A stretch of DNA of 64,000 nt from Eutypa lata (taxonomy: Eukaryota > Ascomycota > Sordariomycetes > Xylariales > Diatrypaceae): positions 62,001 through 126,000 of the forward strand of contig JAKULF010000021.1 in NCBI GenBank assembly GCA_022661535.1, in the 5' to 3' direction. The notes below the pieces were generated by a model, which did not search any database, was not told the DNA's origin, and saw only the letters and a list, made by a program, of their open reading frames with translations. This document shows positions 47,025 through 58,300 of this stretch, in pieces (the first letter of the stretch is position 1; the number at the start of each line of letters is the position of its first letter). The position numbers and the translations under genes are program-made.

Positions 47025-47806
47025 TATGGTAATTCTCCTTGTTTTATTTATTTAATTTATTTAGACAGAAAGCTACACAGGCAAATGGAAAAAGGGATGA
47101 AAATATTAGGGATGGTCAGCTTCATATATCATGTAGTCGTTGATCATAAGGCTGCGGTATGTAAAGGAGTACCAGATTTCATCAACTTGAATTGCAAGTA
47201 GTTATAATCTACACACCTAGATACCTAGGTAGCTCTGTCCATTTCATTGCTTCCTAGTGGGCATAAGATAGCATGATATCTAGCTCTACGAAGTTGATCA
47301 GGTTTATATTGTATCCCTTCCCTAACTTTATACTGAGGTATTTCCGTTACATCTGTGAAGCTTGAACTACTACGCAGTGAACTACAGTGTACAGTATTAT
47401 CAGTACAATCCAATCTACATCTACCGTACGCACAGATTCGTCCCTAACCCTTCACGGCTAGCTGCATGCATGTCATGGTTAAGTGTGTGGAATTCACCAA
47501 TCTCAGAATGTTGCACGTCACTAAAATACCTGGATAGTGGATACCTAATACCCAACCTTCAGTGGAGACATACTCCCAAAAGGTGGCGGTAGGCGGGGTG
47601 TCTATCGCCTTTTAGTTACAAACTGAAATCATCACCTGCAGTCTCATTTACCACCAACATCCTCATCATCATTAGGTAGTGTCTTCTATTGGTATTGAAT
47701 CTGATTTCCAGCTTAGAATTAACTACCTAGGATACGCAAAAGAAGATTCTGTCAATACTCCCTTCTTTTTTTAGCGTATATACTCATTCCATTACTCTAG
47801 CCCACC
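47025..47806. other. Divergent intergenic region, no gene seen
   Basis: Promoter space for the leftward transferase gene and the rightward RGG protein gene. A TACCTAGGTA palindrome occurs near 47222-47232. Confidence 0.5.
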
Positions 47807-49402
47807 ATGGACGATCAATTCGGAGGCCGTACCGATGACGACTTGTTTGCCGATGACTTCGAGCCTGTTGCGCCCGAGGACAATCAACCCGCGGTAGAGA
47901 GCAAACCAGCCCCGACTCCAGCTGCTGTTCCTGATCCTGTCGCTGTTGATGCTACTCCTCCTCCACCGGCATCTGTTGAACCACCGCCGCGACAAGCACC
48001 AGCGCAAGCAGTAGCAGTAGAAACATCTACATCATCATCACCAACTGCGACAACTACTAGTGTCCCCGCTCCGCGCTCCCTTGCGCAGTCCCGCCATGCG
48101 CCCCCATCCAAACCGGCAGCGCACAATAACAACAACAACAACACTCGTCAACAGCGCAGACACTCACCACCGTCTAAGCCTCGGGATGCGGTAGCACCGG
48201 CGGTGGCGGCGCCGCAATCTACACATGTAGCAGATAATCATCATCGTCATCATGCTAACATTAACACCAACAACGCCAACACCAGCAACAACGCGGCAGC
48301 TACCACGATGTCTCCTACTGCAGCTGATGAAACCACCTCGCCCACAGCGCCATCCGCGATATCAGCAACAGAGCCAGGCGAAAATGAGGGCTCCATCTCA
48401 TCGTCCTCGCCACTCCTAGCACCCGATAGCAAAAACGGCACCACCACCACCACCAACACAGCAGCATCAGGAGCGGACCGCCTAGCCAGCGGCGCGAACC
48501 CGCGCACGCGGCTGACGGACCAGGAGCTCGCGCAGAAGATGGACCGGATGCGGATCGCGTCGGCGGAGCGGGCGCGCAAGTTCGAGCAGGCGGAGCGCGA
48601 CAGCCGGTCGCACGCGCTGGCGTACGAGCGCGGCATGGAGGAGCTGCGGAAGCGGAGGGCCGAGGACGCCGAGAGGAGGAAGCGCGGCGAGGAGGATCGG
48701 AAGAAGATGGATGAGGAGAGGGAGGCCAATCGTGCTAGGAAGTTGAAGGCTATGACTGGTGGTTCTGGAGACGGTGGTGGGGCTGGGGGAGGGGCTGGGG
48801 GAGGGAGTGGAGGTGGAGGGTGGGGTAGTGGTATGATGGGCGCCGATTTTGATGATGGTGGGAATGGGAGACGGGGTACCCCGTTTAGGAGTGCGAATGG
48901 AGGTGTTAGAGGGGCTAGATATGAGAGAGGCGAAAGAGGTGAAAGAGGTGAAAGGAGAGGGGTTGGTGGTGATGTTGAGCCTGTTAAGGAGGTATTCGGC
49001 TATGATGAGTTCCGCGGTGGAAGAAGCGGAAGGGGACGTGGTGGTAGAGGAGGACCTGGAGGAAGAGGTGGTCGAGGTTCGTCTCGAGGGGGTAGTCATT
49101 TCGATGGCGAGAGAACCGGCGGCGGCTACAATAACGGCAACGGCAACGGCGCGAACCGCCCGTCTAAGGATTCGACGACGGCGCAACAACAGACGATCCC
49201 GAGCGAAGCTGATTTCCCGGCCCTCCCGCCTAAGAAACTGGATACATCTGCTTCTACTACTGCTCCTGTTTCTGGTACTAACAACGACAACGACAGCAAT
49301 TTAGAGACACTCTACCCCTTTTCCCCCGATTCGAGTTTACCGCCCGTCGGTCAGTGGGATGACGAGATGGCTGCGCTGGATGCGAAGCGTGGCGAGTCCT
49401 AG
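47807..49402 (+). CDS. RGG-box low-complexity protein with central coiled coil, 531 aa
   Basis: Single exon with a good start context (CACCATGGAC). Acidic N terminus (FGGRTDDDLFADDFEPV), then Pro/Ala/Thr/Asn/His-rich disorder to about residue 220. A charged helix follows (LTDQELAQKMDRMRIASAER through ERRKRGEEDRKKMDEEREAN, about residues 237-306), then Gly-rich and RGG/RGGRG repeats (about 315-430) and a motif SEADFPALPPKK near residue 470 of the type seen in mRNA-binding proteins. The C terminus is QWDDEMAALDAKRGES. RGG boxes usually bind RNA and are methylated; an RNA-associated or stress-granule role is a reasonable inference but no family name can be given with certainty. Confidence 0.85.
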   Translation: MDDQFGGRTDDDLFADDFEPVAPEDNQPAVESKPAPTPAAVPDPVAVDATPPPPASVEPPPRQAPAQAVAVETSTSSSPTATTTSVPAPRSLAQSRHAPPSKPAAHNNNNNNTRQQRRHSPPSKPRDAVAPAVAAPQSTHVADNHHRHHANINTNNANTSNNAAATTMSPTAADETTSPTAPSAISATEPGENEGSISSSSPLLAPDSKNGTTTTTNTAASGADRLASGANPRTRLTDQELAQKMDRMRIASAERARKFEQAERDSRSHALAYERGMEELRKRRAEDAERRKRGEEDRKKMDEEREANRARKLKAMTGGSGDGGGAGGGAGGGSGGGGWGSGMMGADFDDGGNGRRGTPFRSANGGVRGARYERGERGERGERRGVGGDVEPVKEVFGYDEFRGGRSGRGRGGRGGPGGRGGRGSSRGGSHFDGERTGGGYNNGNGNGANRPSKDSTTAQQQTIPSEADFPALPPKKLDTSASTTAPVSGTNNDNDSNLETLYPFSPDSSLPPVGQWDDEMAALDAKRGES

Positions 49403-50354
49403 ATACCTATACAAGCATAGGAGGGGGTAGAGGCAGTCTTGCTGTCTGTCTGTTTATTTGTTTGTCCATTGACCAATGGATAGGACGGGGGAAAGACTTG
49501 ACTTGACTTGACTTTGCTTAGCATACCCTTGTCTGCCTACCTACCTACCAAGTCGCTCGTTGTTCGTTATAAGCGCAGCTGGAAATCAGGGAATCAGGAA
49601 ATTCTCGGCTTGTATATTCCCTTTACGTTGGTTTAACAGATGATACTCTGGATTCGACGAGAAAGAGAAGAGTTGATTACTTAAGAGTCAGTTAGGTCAG
49701 TCAGACAGGAAAGACGGATAGTCTGTATGTTTGCATAGTACCTACCTTAGGTACCTTTACGCAACCTGAGGAGAAGAAGGATGGATGGATTCTATATTTT
49801 CATTTGCATACCTACTTAGCTTACTTGAAGAGCACCCAACTACGCGAACTAGGGCATGACTATACCAAAGCAGCAGGAGAGATTATATAAAAAATATAAA
49901 AAAAATAAAAGTATTGAGCTATATCTGCCGACTTATTTGCGTCTAGTCCATCATCTTGCAATGTACCCATCGTCTGCTGTGACGCCTATGATTGAATACT
50001 CTAGGTAGACATTAATAATGGCCCAGAGCATCATCACGACAAATTGCATAATTCTAATAGGCCAGCAAGCTCGAACTTGACAGGGGCTTTTTTTTCTTCT
50101 TCTTAATAATATTATTTTGTCCATTTCAACGGATATCTGTTTTTATTACCACCTTGAAACGCCGAAAGCACACTACCTCATGAGAACGCCAGTAATGCAA
50201 GGCCGTTTGAAGACCTCTAGTTAGCTAATACCCCCCCAATCATATAGGTAGGTATAATTAGTACCACCGACAGCAGACAAAGGGGCACGTAGCATATATA
50301 GTAAGCTCTAATCCACCCATCCATGCATCCATCCGGCATTACCCCAGTTCTATT
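49403..50354. other. Convergent intergenic stretch, no gene seen
   Basis: Between convergent 3' ends; A/T-rich with A-runs near 49888-49908 and TACCTAGGTA-like motifs near 49740-49760. Confidence 0.5.
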
Positions 50355-50640
50355 TCATCTGCTCTGGCTTTCCCTAGAAGACGAGCGCTTGCTTTCGCTT
50401 TCGCTGTGGCGGTGGCGAGAAACCGTCCTGCTATCACCGAGCGTTGTTGACGGAGAGCTGTAGATCGCCGCCGCCGGTCTGTAGATATCTGGTGGTTTGT
50501 ATTTATGCCTCTTCCGACGGACGGTCCGAGTAGGTTTGCCGGCGTGTTTCGCCGCTGCTGATTGATGCTTATTCCCCTTATCATTATGTCGAGAAGACGG
50601 GATATCAGGTCCCGATTGTTCCTTACGTCAGTCGTCTTAC
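50355..50640 (-). other. Candidate spliced RS-tail exon of LUC7
   Basis: Immediately after the GYRGGW-TAA end of LUC7 the sequence TG|GTAAGA is a consensus donor. Further downstream, in the same frame as LUC7, the coding strand reads SRTVSRHRHSESESKRSSSR...QSR then TGA at 50355-50357, an RS-type tail as in many LUC7 proteins. An acceptor ATCTACAG in phase with the donor (about 185 bp away) would join them. If unspliced, LUC7 ends at 50637. I infer a terminal intron or alternative splicing. Confidence 0.45.
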
Positions 50641-51645
50641 CAACCGCCGCGATATCCTCGTCCGCCTCTTCCACCACCTCCGCCTCCACCATAACCACCA
50701 CCTCCTCCCCCTCCAGGACCCCGTCTCGGACCCCTAGGCCGATCATCATCCCCCCCACCACCACCGCCCCGCGGTCCATCATCCATCATCATCGACATGG
50801 GCGGCCCACCGCCGCCACCACCTCTAGCACGTCCCCTCATCTCCTTAGGAAACGCATCATACGTCTTGCGCATCTGCGCATACCCCAAATGCATCTTCCC
50901 GTAAAAGTGATCCGCCAACCTGCGATCATTATCCAACCGAGAGAGGTAGGCGCCACAGACATCGCAGACCTGCAGCTTCTGGTGTCCGGAGGGGCCACTC
51001 GTATCGCTGAGGGCCTTGAGCTCGCGCTCCTTGTCGCCCTTAGCCTGGAGGGCCTGGCGGGCGCGGAAGAACTCCTCGTAGGCGCGGCCGACCTCGCCCA
51101 GGTCGCCGCCCAGGACCTCGACCTCGGCGAGGCCGGCGGCGACGGTGGCGCCGAGGTCCCCGATCGCCTTTAGGAGGACGTTGGTCTGCCGGATCTCGTC
51201 GGGCGTCTTCTCGAGCCGCCGCTGCGCCGCGTCGATCCGCCGGTTGCAGTCCTCGATGTACTTGGACAGGTCCCGCAGGTAGTCGTACTCGAAGCGGAGG
51301 TCGCGCCGCTGGTTCTCGGGCAGCCCCTCGTACTCCGCCTTCAGCGAGTCCGCGTGCACGCGCGGGCAGGGCCCCAGGTCTTGCTTCGTGTTCGTGAAGA
51401 GGTCGTGCGGGCACGTCCCCGCGAGGAAGGACCGGCACACTTTGGGGTCTGTGAGGGAGAGCTGGGCGGCGCGGCTGGTTTGGGGCCCGCCCATTAGCTG
51501 CTCTGTTTTGATGGGGGATGGTGGTGGTTAGCTGGTTTGATTTCTTTATTATTTCTTTTGATTTTGCTATGGGGTATGTATGGTTGATGGATGGATATGG
51601 GAGTGGACTGGACTTACCGAGCAGCTTCCTTTGCTCTGCTGCCAT
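50637..51645 (-). CDS. LUC7: LUC7 splicing factor (U1 snRNP), at least 2 exons, 297 aa or longer
   Basis: Exon 1 51645-51618 and exon 2 51502-50637 (115-bp intron, GTAAGT...AAACAG). The start MAAEQRKLLEQLMG and the first zinc finger (VCRSFLAGTCPHDLFTNTK and GPCPRVH, a CCCH type) are diagnostic. A long helical region (RFEYDYLRDLSKYIEDC...) separates it from the second zinc finger, LQVCDVCGAYLS with RLADHFYGKMHLGY (C2H2). The C terminus is Gly/Arg-rich. LUC7 is a U1 snRNP component that influences 5' splice-site choice. The RS tail may be added by a further exon. Divergent with GPI16, sharing about 600 bp. Confidence 0.95.
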
Positions 51646-52250
51646 TGTAGCAGTCGCAGAGGGGTTGGTTTTATTCTCTGTTCAATCTGATGATTGTACG
51701 CTACTGCTGGCTGATCAATTTTTGATATCGGATATCGGTCGTGGTAATGGAGCTGGTAGGTTTCTTTGGTGTTGTTTGTTGTTAGTAGAAAGAAACGAGG
51801 CTGAACATGTCAAATCGAAAAGCTTCTAGATAACTAGCCTCTAGCTCTAACCACCTATTGGAATTTTAGCGGGGAAAGCCCTGGCCTAACCATTAGCTGA
51901 CTTCAGTGGTCCAATGGGAATTGTTGGTTAAAAGGGATCCCCCCGATCAATCGATATTGCGCTAAACTGTGCTAAGGCTTAGTGCTGTTTCCCACTGACA
52001 AGGCTCCCCAATTATTCCATTGATTATTCCACGTCGACCGTATCGTCGTATCGTATCGTGTGTGTCGTATTGTAAGGCAAAGCTACGACATCATTTCGAG
52101 TTGAAGAGTTTCGGGGTCTCCCTTTCTACTCCGTACTCCCTTCTCTCTCATCTCTTCTTCTAAACGAACAATCTTTCATTGTAGAAAATTCAAGTGCTGT
52201 TTGTTTAAGGTGATCCCCCCTCTCATGGATCACCGACAGTCATAGTAACC
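51646..52250. other. Shared divergent promoter of LUC7 and GPI16
   Basis: 605 bp; no gene seen. It includes a CT-rich stretch near 52110-52160 (ctttctactcc, ttctctctcatctcttcttc) upstream of GPI16, common in fungal promoters. Confidence 0.55.
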
Positions 52251-54355
52251 ATGCAGTCTTTTCTTTCCTGTTTGATACCACTTTCTCTTTTCTTGACCAG
52301 CGTCTTAGCTACTGTTGCTGCTTCTACTGCTACCTCCAGTTCCTCCGATTATTACGAACAATTAAACCTCAAACCTTTACCACAGTCGAACCTCCTAGCC
52401 AGCTTCAACTTTCGGTCCAACACCAGTCTATCGCAGTTCGAGGCGCATAACTTCCAGTACTTCCCACGATCTTTAGGACAGATTTTACAACATGTCGGCA
52501 CGAGAGAGTTGCACTTGAGGTTCGCCTTGGGGAGATGGGATGCCGAGAGTTGGGGTGCGAGACCTTGGGATGGAACTAAAGAAGGTGGTACAGGCGTTGA
52601 GTTGTGGGCGTGGTTAGAAGCTCAAACAGATGAAGAGTATATCTACCTACTCCCCTGATATCATCCCTATGCTATACAAGGGAGACGAATGAATACCCAG
52701 CTAATGGAGATACTAGGGCGAGTCACAAGTGGTTAACACTTACCAATGCCCTATCCGGCCTCTTCTGCGCTTCCCTTAACTTCATCGACGAGACGCGGAC
52801 CACGAGACCGGTCATGTCTTTCCGACCCGAGGGTGATCACTCACAAAAGATTTTAGAAAATCTACAATTACTACATGGTGTTCTACCTCGCGAGGTAGTC
52901 TGTACGGAAAACCTCACGCCCTTCTTGAAGCTACTGCCATGCAAAGGAAAGGCGGGAATATCGAGTTTACTAGACGGTCACAAGCTTTTTGACGCCTCGT
53001 GGCAGAGCATGGCTATTGACATCCGTCCTATATGTCCAAGCGACGAGGAGTGCGTGCTGCAGATCGAGCAGACAATCGACATGGTACTGGATATTGAGAG
53101 GGCTAAACGACCAAGGGGTGAGTAATCTCGAGAAGGTTATATTGTTATGTGATTTCAGGAAGCTCGCTTATTCACATACACACTTTACAGGCAACCCCAT
53201 TCCCAGGCCCAAACCCGGACACGAGCTGAAATGCAACACGTCTAAGCCATACCACGCAGGGGATACATGTTTCCCCACCGACTTCGCCGAGGGTCAAGAA
53301 TGGGCCTTAGACCAAGTCTTCGGCCGGTCAGTAGAGGGAGCATGTCCCTTAACAGACCCGGAAATACCTCCCGTCTGCATCCAGGTACCACACAGCCGAG
53401 ATATATTCACAACAGCCGGTGCGACCGAGATTAAATCCCCCCGAGGTGGATCCCGGTGTTACAAGCTGCCCTCCGACGACACCTTCAGCTTGATCCTCCC
53501 CCGCATGTCCCGCGATGACGACGACGCAACCAAAACCGACGCCAGCGACGAGCTGATCCCGCTCGACTCGCCCCAGCTCTACGCCGAGCGCAGCCTGATG
53601 GGCCACGGCCAGGAGCGCGGCGGCGTGCAGTCCATCCTGACGAACCCGAGCCCGGACGCCGCCGTCGAGTTCGTCTACTTCGAGAGCCTGCCGTGGTTCA
53701 TGCGCGTTTACTTACACACGCTACGGACGCGCATCGAGACCGCAGACCAGCACCACCAGCCAAGCAGCAGCGAGGACAGCACGGATATCATCCGCGAGAT
53801 CTACTACCGGCCGGCGCTGGACCGGGTCCGGGGAAGCCAGCTCGAGCTCCGCGTCCGCATCCCGCCCGCCAGCCGCGTCGTGCTGACCTACGACTTCGAG
53901 AAGACCATCCTGCGCTACACCGAGTACCCGCCGGATGCGAACCGCGGGTTCGACGTGGCGGCGGCGGTTATCACGATTCTCGATGACAGTGGGGATGATT
54001 ACGATGGTTCTACTGCTGCTACTACTGGAACCCTGAGAAGGCGCGGCACATCCAACCTGCGGACTACGGGTCTCCTGCTGAGCTTGCCGACCCCGGACTT
54101 CAGCATGCCTTACAACGTCATCATCTTCACGAGCACGTGCATCGCGCTCGCCTTCGGTGGGCTCTACAATATACTGGTGCGCCGCTTCGTGGCGGCCGAT
54201 GAGGTATCCGAGGTTGGCGCCGGGGGGTTGAAGGGGAAGGTCTTGTACGCTGCGAAGAAGATTGTGGGGCTTGTGAAGGAGAAGTTGGCTGCTTCGGCTT
54301 CTAAATCTGGTAGTGGAGGTGGAGGTGGAGGAGGAGACGGGGGTAAAGGGGAAGG

Positions 54356-54386
<31 letters not shown>

Positions 54387-54419
54387 GGAACTGAAAATGG
54401 GAGGGGGAAAGTAGAGTGA
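52251..54419 (+). CDS. GPI16: GPI transamidase subunit GPI16 (PIG-T), 3 exons, 671 aa
   Basis: Exons 52251-52636, 52717-53117 and 53191-54419 join in frame (introns 80 and 73 bp). A signal peptide (FLSCLIPLSLFLTSVLATV) is followed by the Gpi16 core: LLASFNFRSN, FPRSLGQILQHVGTRELHL, RWDAESWGARPWDG (typical G-x-W-G signature), NALSGLFCASLNFIDETRT, VVCTENLTPFLKLLPCKGKA, then YHAGDTCFPTDF and FFESLPWF-like VYFESLPWFMRVYLHTL. Near the C terminus a single transmembrane helix (VIIFTSTCIALAFGGLYNIL) is followed by a short cytosolic tail with poly-Gly and nine-Gln stretches. GPI16 is an essential ER luminal subunit of the complex that attaches GPI anchors to proteins and is disulfide-linked to the catalytic GPI8. 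Assignment is firm; yeast Gpi16 is about 610 residues. Confidence 0.95.
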
Positions 54420-55310
54420 GATGGTAGATGGAGATGTAGATGTAAAGGGATTGGTGGTGATCTCGGTGGATTAAGAGGGGTTACGTATGATTATCCAGAA
54501 GCAAGCAATCCAGGACCTACATAGCCTAGATGTAGAGGTAATAGATGTTTGATTTGGTGTTAGCTTGTCTAACTACTTGCCTAAATGCCACTCATGATGT
54601 ATACATATGTTGTTGATACCTATGAAGCCAGAAATCGGTCCTTTCTAATCATGATATAGATATCTTAAGTGGGCGTGTTCAAGGGTTACAGACTACCCAA
54701 GTCGTTAATTAGGCGGAGAACTACCCAAAGAAGGAGTTTGATATTGAATTAGGCAATCTGATATATTACCATCTGGGTCTAGATGAACCTAACGCTGAGG
54801 TATCCACGAACAACCCAATATTGTAAGTGGGAGATATATGTTAATTAATAATCAGACCGGGACTTCTTCCAGGCCGAACTGGAGACCGGCAATCCCCGTC
54901 CGTTAGCGGCAGGTATTATACTCACACATGACTGTGAACGAACCCCTGTACGACTACCTAACTCCAGAATAACTCCAGATAAGCTATAACCTAGGACAGA
55001 CCTGATAGCGATAACTAAGTTTTATGGATTCGATATCGGCACATCTTCATACGGTAAATTATGTGCCTAATTCAGCTAGGACGGTGAGCACAACCCGGTT
55101 CGTGGGTTCAACACCTGCTTGGTAAGGATCTTTTGCACTGCCGTCAATAAAGAAAGACATCGTGAACTTTTTGAAAAGTCAAAGGTCGTAACGATATAAA
55201 AAACGTTACAAAAGAAATGACATAACTGTACCATAATTACTAAGTACTTAATAAACGCACCTCATGGTCTATTTTCTAAAAGAACGTTTCATTAATTAAG
55301 CATTACTTTT
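54420..55310. other. Intergenic stretch before the AT-rich block
   Basis: Moderate GC, no gene seen. A tRNA T-arm-like string (ggttcgtgggttcaacacc) near 55098-55116 has no acceptable partner arms. Composition begins to fall near 55,250. Confidence 0.5.
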
Positions 55311-58300
55311 ATTAATAAAAACTACCTAGTTATATAAATATTAAAAATATTATAATAATAAAATAAAAATAAAAGTATAATTATAATTATATTTTTTTAA
55401 ATATCTTTTTATTAAGTTAAATAATAAGAAAACTTATTTAATAATTAAATTATATAATTTATTTATATTTAATTAAATTATTTATAAATAATTATTATAT
55501 TAATAAAACGAAAAAAATAAAAATAAAAATTTTTTATTAATTATATAATATATATAATTTTCGTAATTTATATTAACTTTAAATAATCTTAATAATTTAA
55601 TATTATTTAAATTTATTATTATTTTTAAAGTTTTATTTTAATTAGTTTTTATAAAAATTAAAAATTAATAATATTTAATTTATTAATAATTAACGAAAAA
55701 TTATAAAAATTTAAATATTTTATAAAAATTATTATAATTTTTTATATAAAAATAAAAATAAAATCGATTTTTTAATATAATAAATATTAATTATAACATT
55801 TAATATTAATATAATTTTTTTAATAATTAAAAAGTTTATTTTTTTATTAAAATTATTAATTCGTTTTTTAATAATTTTAACGATTTTATTTTAATTATAA
55901 AAAATAAACATTTTAATTAATTAAATTTTAATAAAAAATTTTTTAATATTAACGATTTTTTTTAATATAATAAATTTCTTTTTTTATTTTTTAAATTAAA
56001 TAATAAAATTAATAATATTTTTATTAATTAAATTTAATTTATTTAAATAATTTTTATTAATAATCTTTTATTAATTTATAAATATTTTTTAATTCGATAT
56101 TTTTTTACGTAATATATTCGTTTAAAGATTTTAATAAATAATTATAAATTTTTATAATTAATAAAATATTTACGAAATAAAATATTTAATTTTTTATATT
56201 TTATAATAAAAAAATCGTTAAATATTTTTTTAATAATTCGTTAATTTTTAAAATTTTAACTTTTTTTATATAAAATAATAACGTTATTAATTAACTTTTC
56301 GATTTTATTTAATATTTAATTTATATATAAATTTAACGAAATTATTAAATTATTTAATTATTTATATTTATATATTAAAATATTATTATTTTTAATTAAA
56401 ATATTAATATTTTTAAATAATTAAAAAAAAAATTTTATATTTATTATTTAAAATAATAATATAAATATAAATTTTTTTTATAAATTTTTTTATTTTATTA
56501 ATTAAATTATTTATATTATCGTTAAATAATACTTTTTTATTATTTAAAAATAATTTCGATTTTAATTTAATAATATAATTATTTAAATTTTATTATTTTA
56601 TTAAAAGTTTTTATAATTATAACGTAATAAAATAATTTTTTAAAATAAAAATATTATTTATTATATTATTAATTTTATTAATTAATTTATTTAATAAATT
56701 TATTTAAATTTAATTTAAATTGCTTTATTAATTTTAAAATTAATTATTAATTTTTAATTTTTAATTTAATATTAATTTTTAATTTAATTTTAATTATAAT
56801 TTATATTTTTTTTAATATTTAAAATTCGTAATAATTTTTAAAATTTTCGTATTAAATTTTAAATATAAATAAAAAATTTTAATAAATATATTTAAAACTT
56901 TATATTTAAATAAATTATTAATAATTATTTTTTTTTAATAAAAAATATTTAAATAATATTTATATTTTTAAATTTTAAATATAATATATTTAATTATATA
57001 TATCGATAAACTTTTTAATTTATAAAAAAAAATATATTAAAAAATAATATTATTTTAATATAAATATAACTTTTTATAAAAATTTATTAAAAATTATATT
57101 TATAAATATTTTTTTTTATAATTTATATAATTATTAATAATTTTAATTATATAAATTATTTAATTTAATTATAATATATAATTATTTAATTTTTATTTAA
57201 TTATTATTATTTTTTTTATTTAAATTAAAAACGATTAAATAAAAATTAATATAAATTATTAAATTATTTTATTTAATTTAAATTATAAAATTTTAAACTT
57301 TTCGAAATTTAATTTAAAAAATATTTTCGATATAATAAATTAAATAATTTTTTATTAAAAATTTTAAAATAAATAATATAAAATATAATTAATTAATTTA
57401 TATCGAAAATATAAAATAAATTATTATTAATTTTTTTTTAATTAATTTAAAATATTAATATAAATAAAATATAAACTTTAATATATATAATTTTTTTTAA
57501 TTATTAAACGTAATAATAATTCGTTTTTCGTTATTTAAATAAATTATATTTATTTTAATAATAAAAATTATAATATTAATATTTTTTAATTTTATAAATA
57601 TTAATATATTTTTTTTAAAAAACATTTTAAATAATAAAATCGTTAAAATAATAAAAACTTTATAAATTTTAATTTTTATAATTTAAATAATTAATATTAA
57701 TTATTTAAAAATTAAATATTTAAAAAATTAAAAGTTAATTATTAAAAAAATAAAATTAAAAAAAATTAATTAAAAAAATTATAAAATGTTAAATTATTAA
57801 ATAAATTATTAAAAATAAATTAATTATTAAATAAAATTAATAAAATAAACGTAATAATAATAATAATAAAAATATAATTTTTAAAAAATACTTTTTATAT
57901 ATTAATTATTTATTTTTTTAAACTTTTTTAATAATATTAATTAAAAATTAATAAAATAATTATAAAAAAATAATAATAATATAAAAAAATTTAATTAAAA
58001 AACTTTAATATTTATTATTTCGATTTTTTATATATCGTTTTTATTTTTTAATTAAAAATTATTTTTTAATTTTTTAATTTAAAATTTAAAATTAATTTTT
58101 TTTATTTAAATATAAAATATTTAAATTAATCGTTTTTATTAATATTTTTTTTATTCGTTTTATAATCGTATTTTTTCGTTAATATATAATATTAAATAAA
58201 ATATTTTATTTAAAACGTTTAAAATTATTAATATAAATTTTATAAACTTTATTTTTTTTAATAAAATTAATAACTTTTATTAAAATATTAAATATAATTT

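Noticed and set aside
50562..51173. Plus-strand frame of 203 codons opposite LUC7.
   Set aside because: Antisense shadow of the GC-rich Gly/Arg coding region.
55083..55150. tRNA-like string with a T-arm resemblance.
   Set aside because: No acceptor stem, anticodon arm or correct spacing could be matched.
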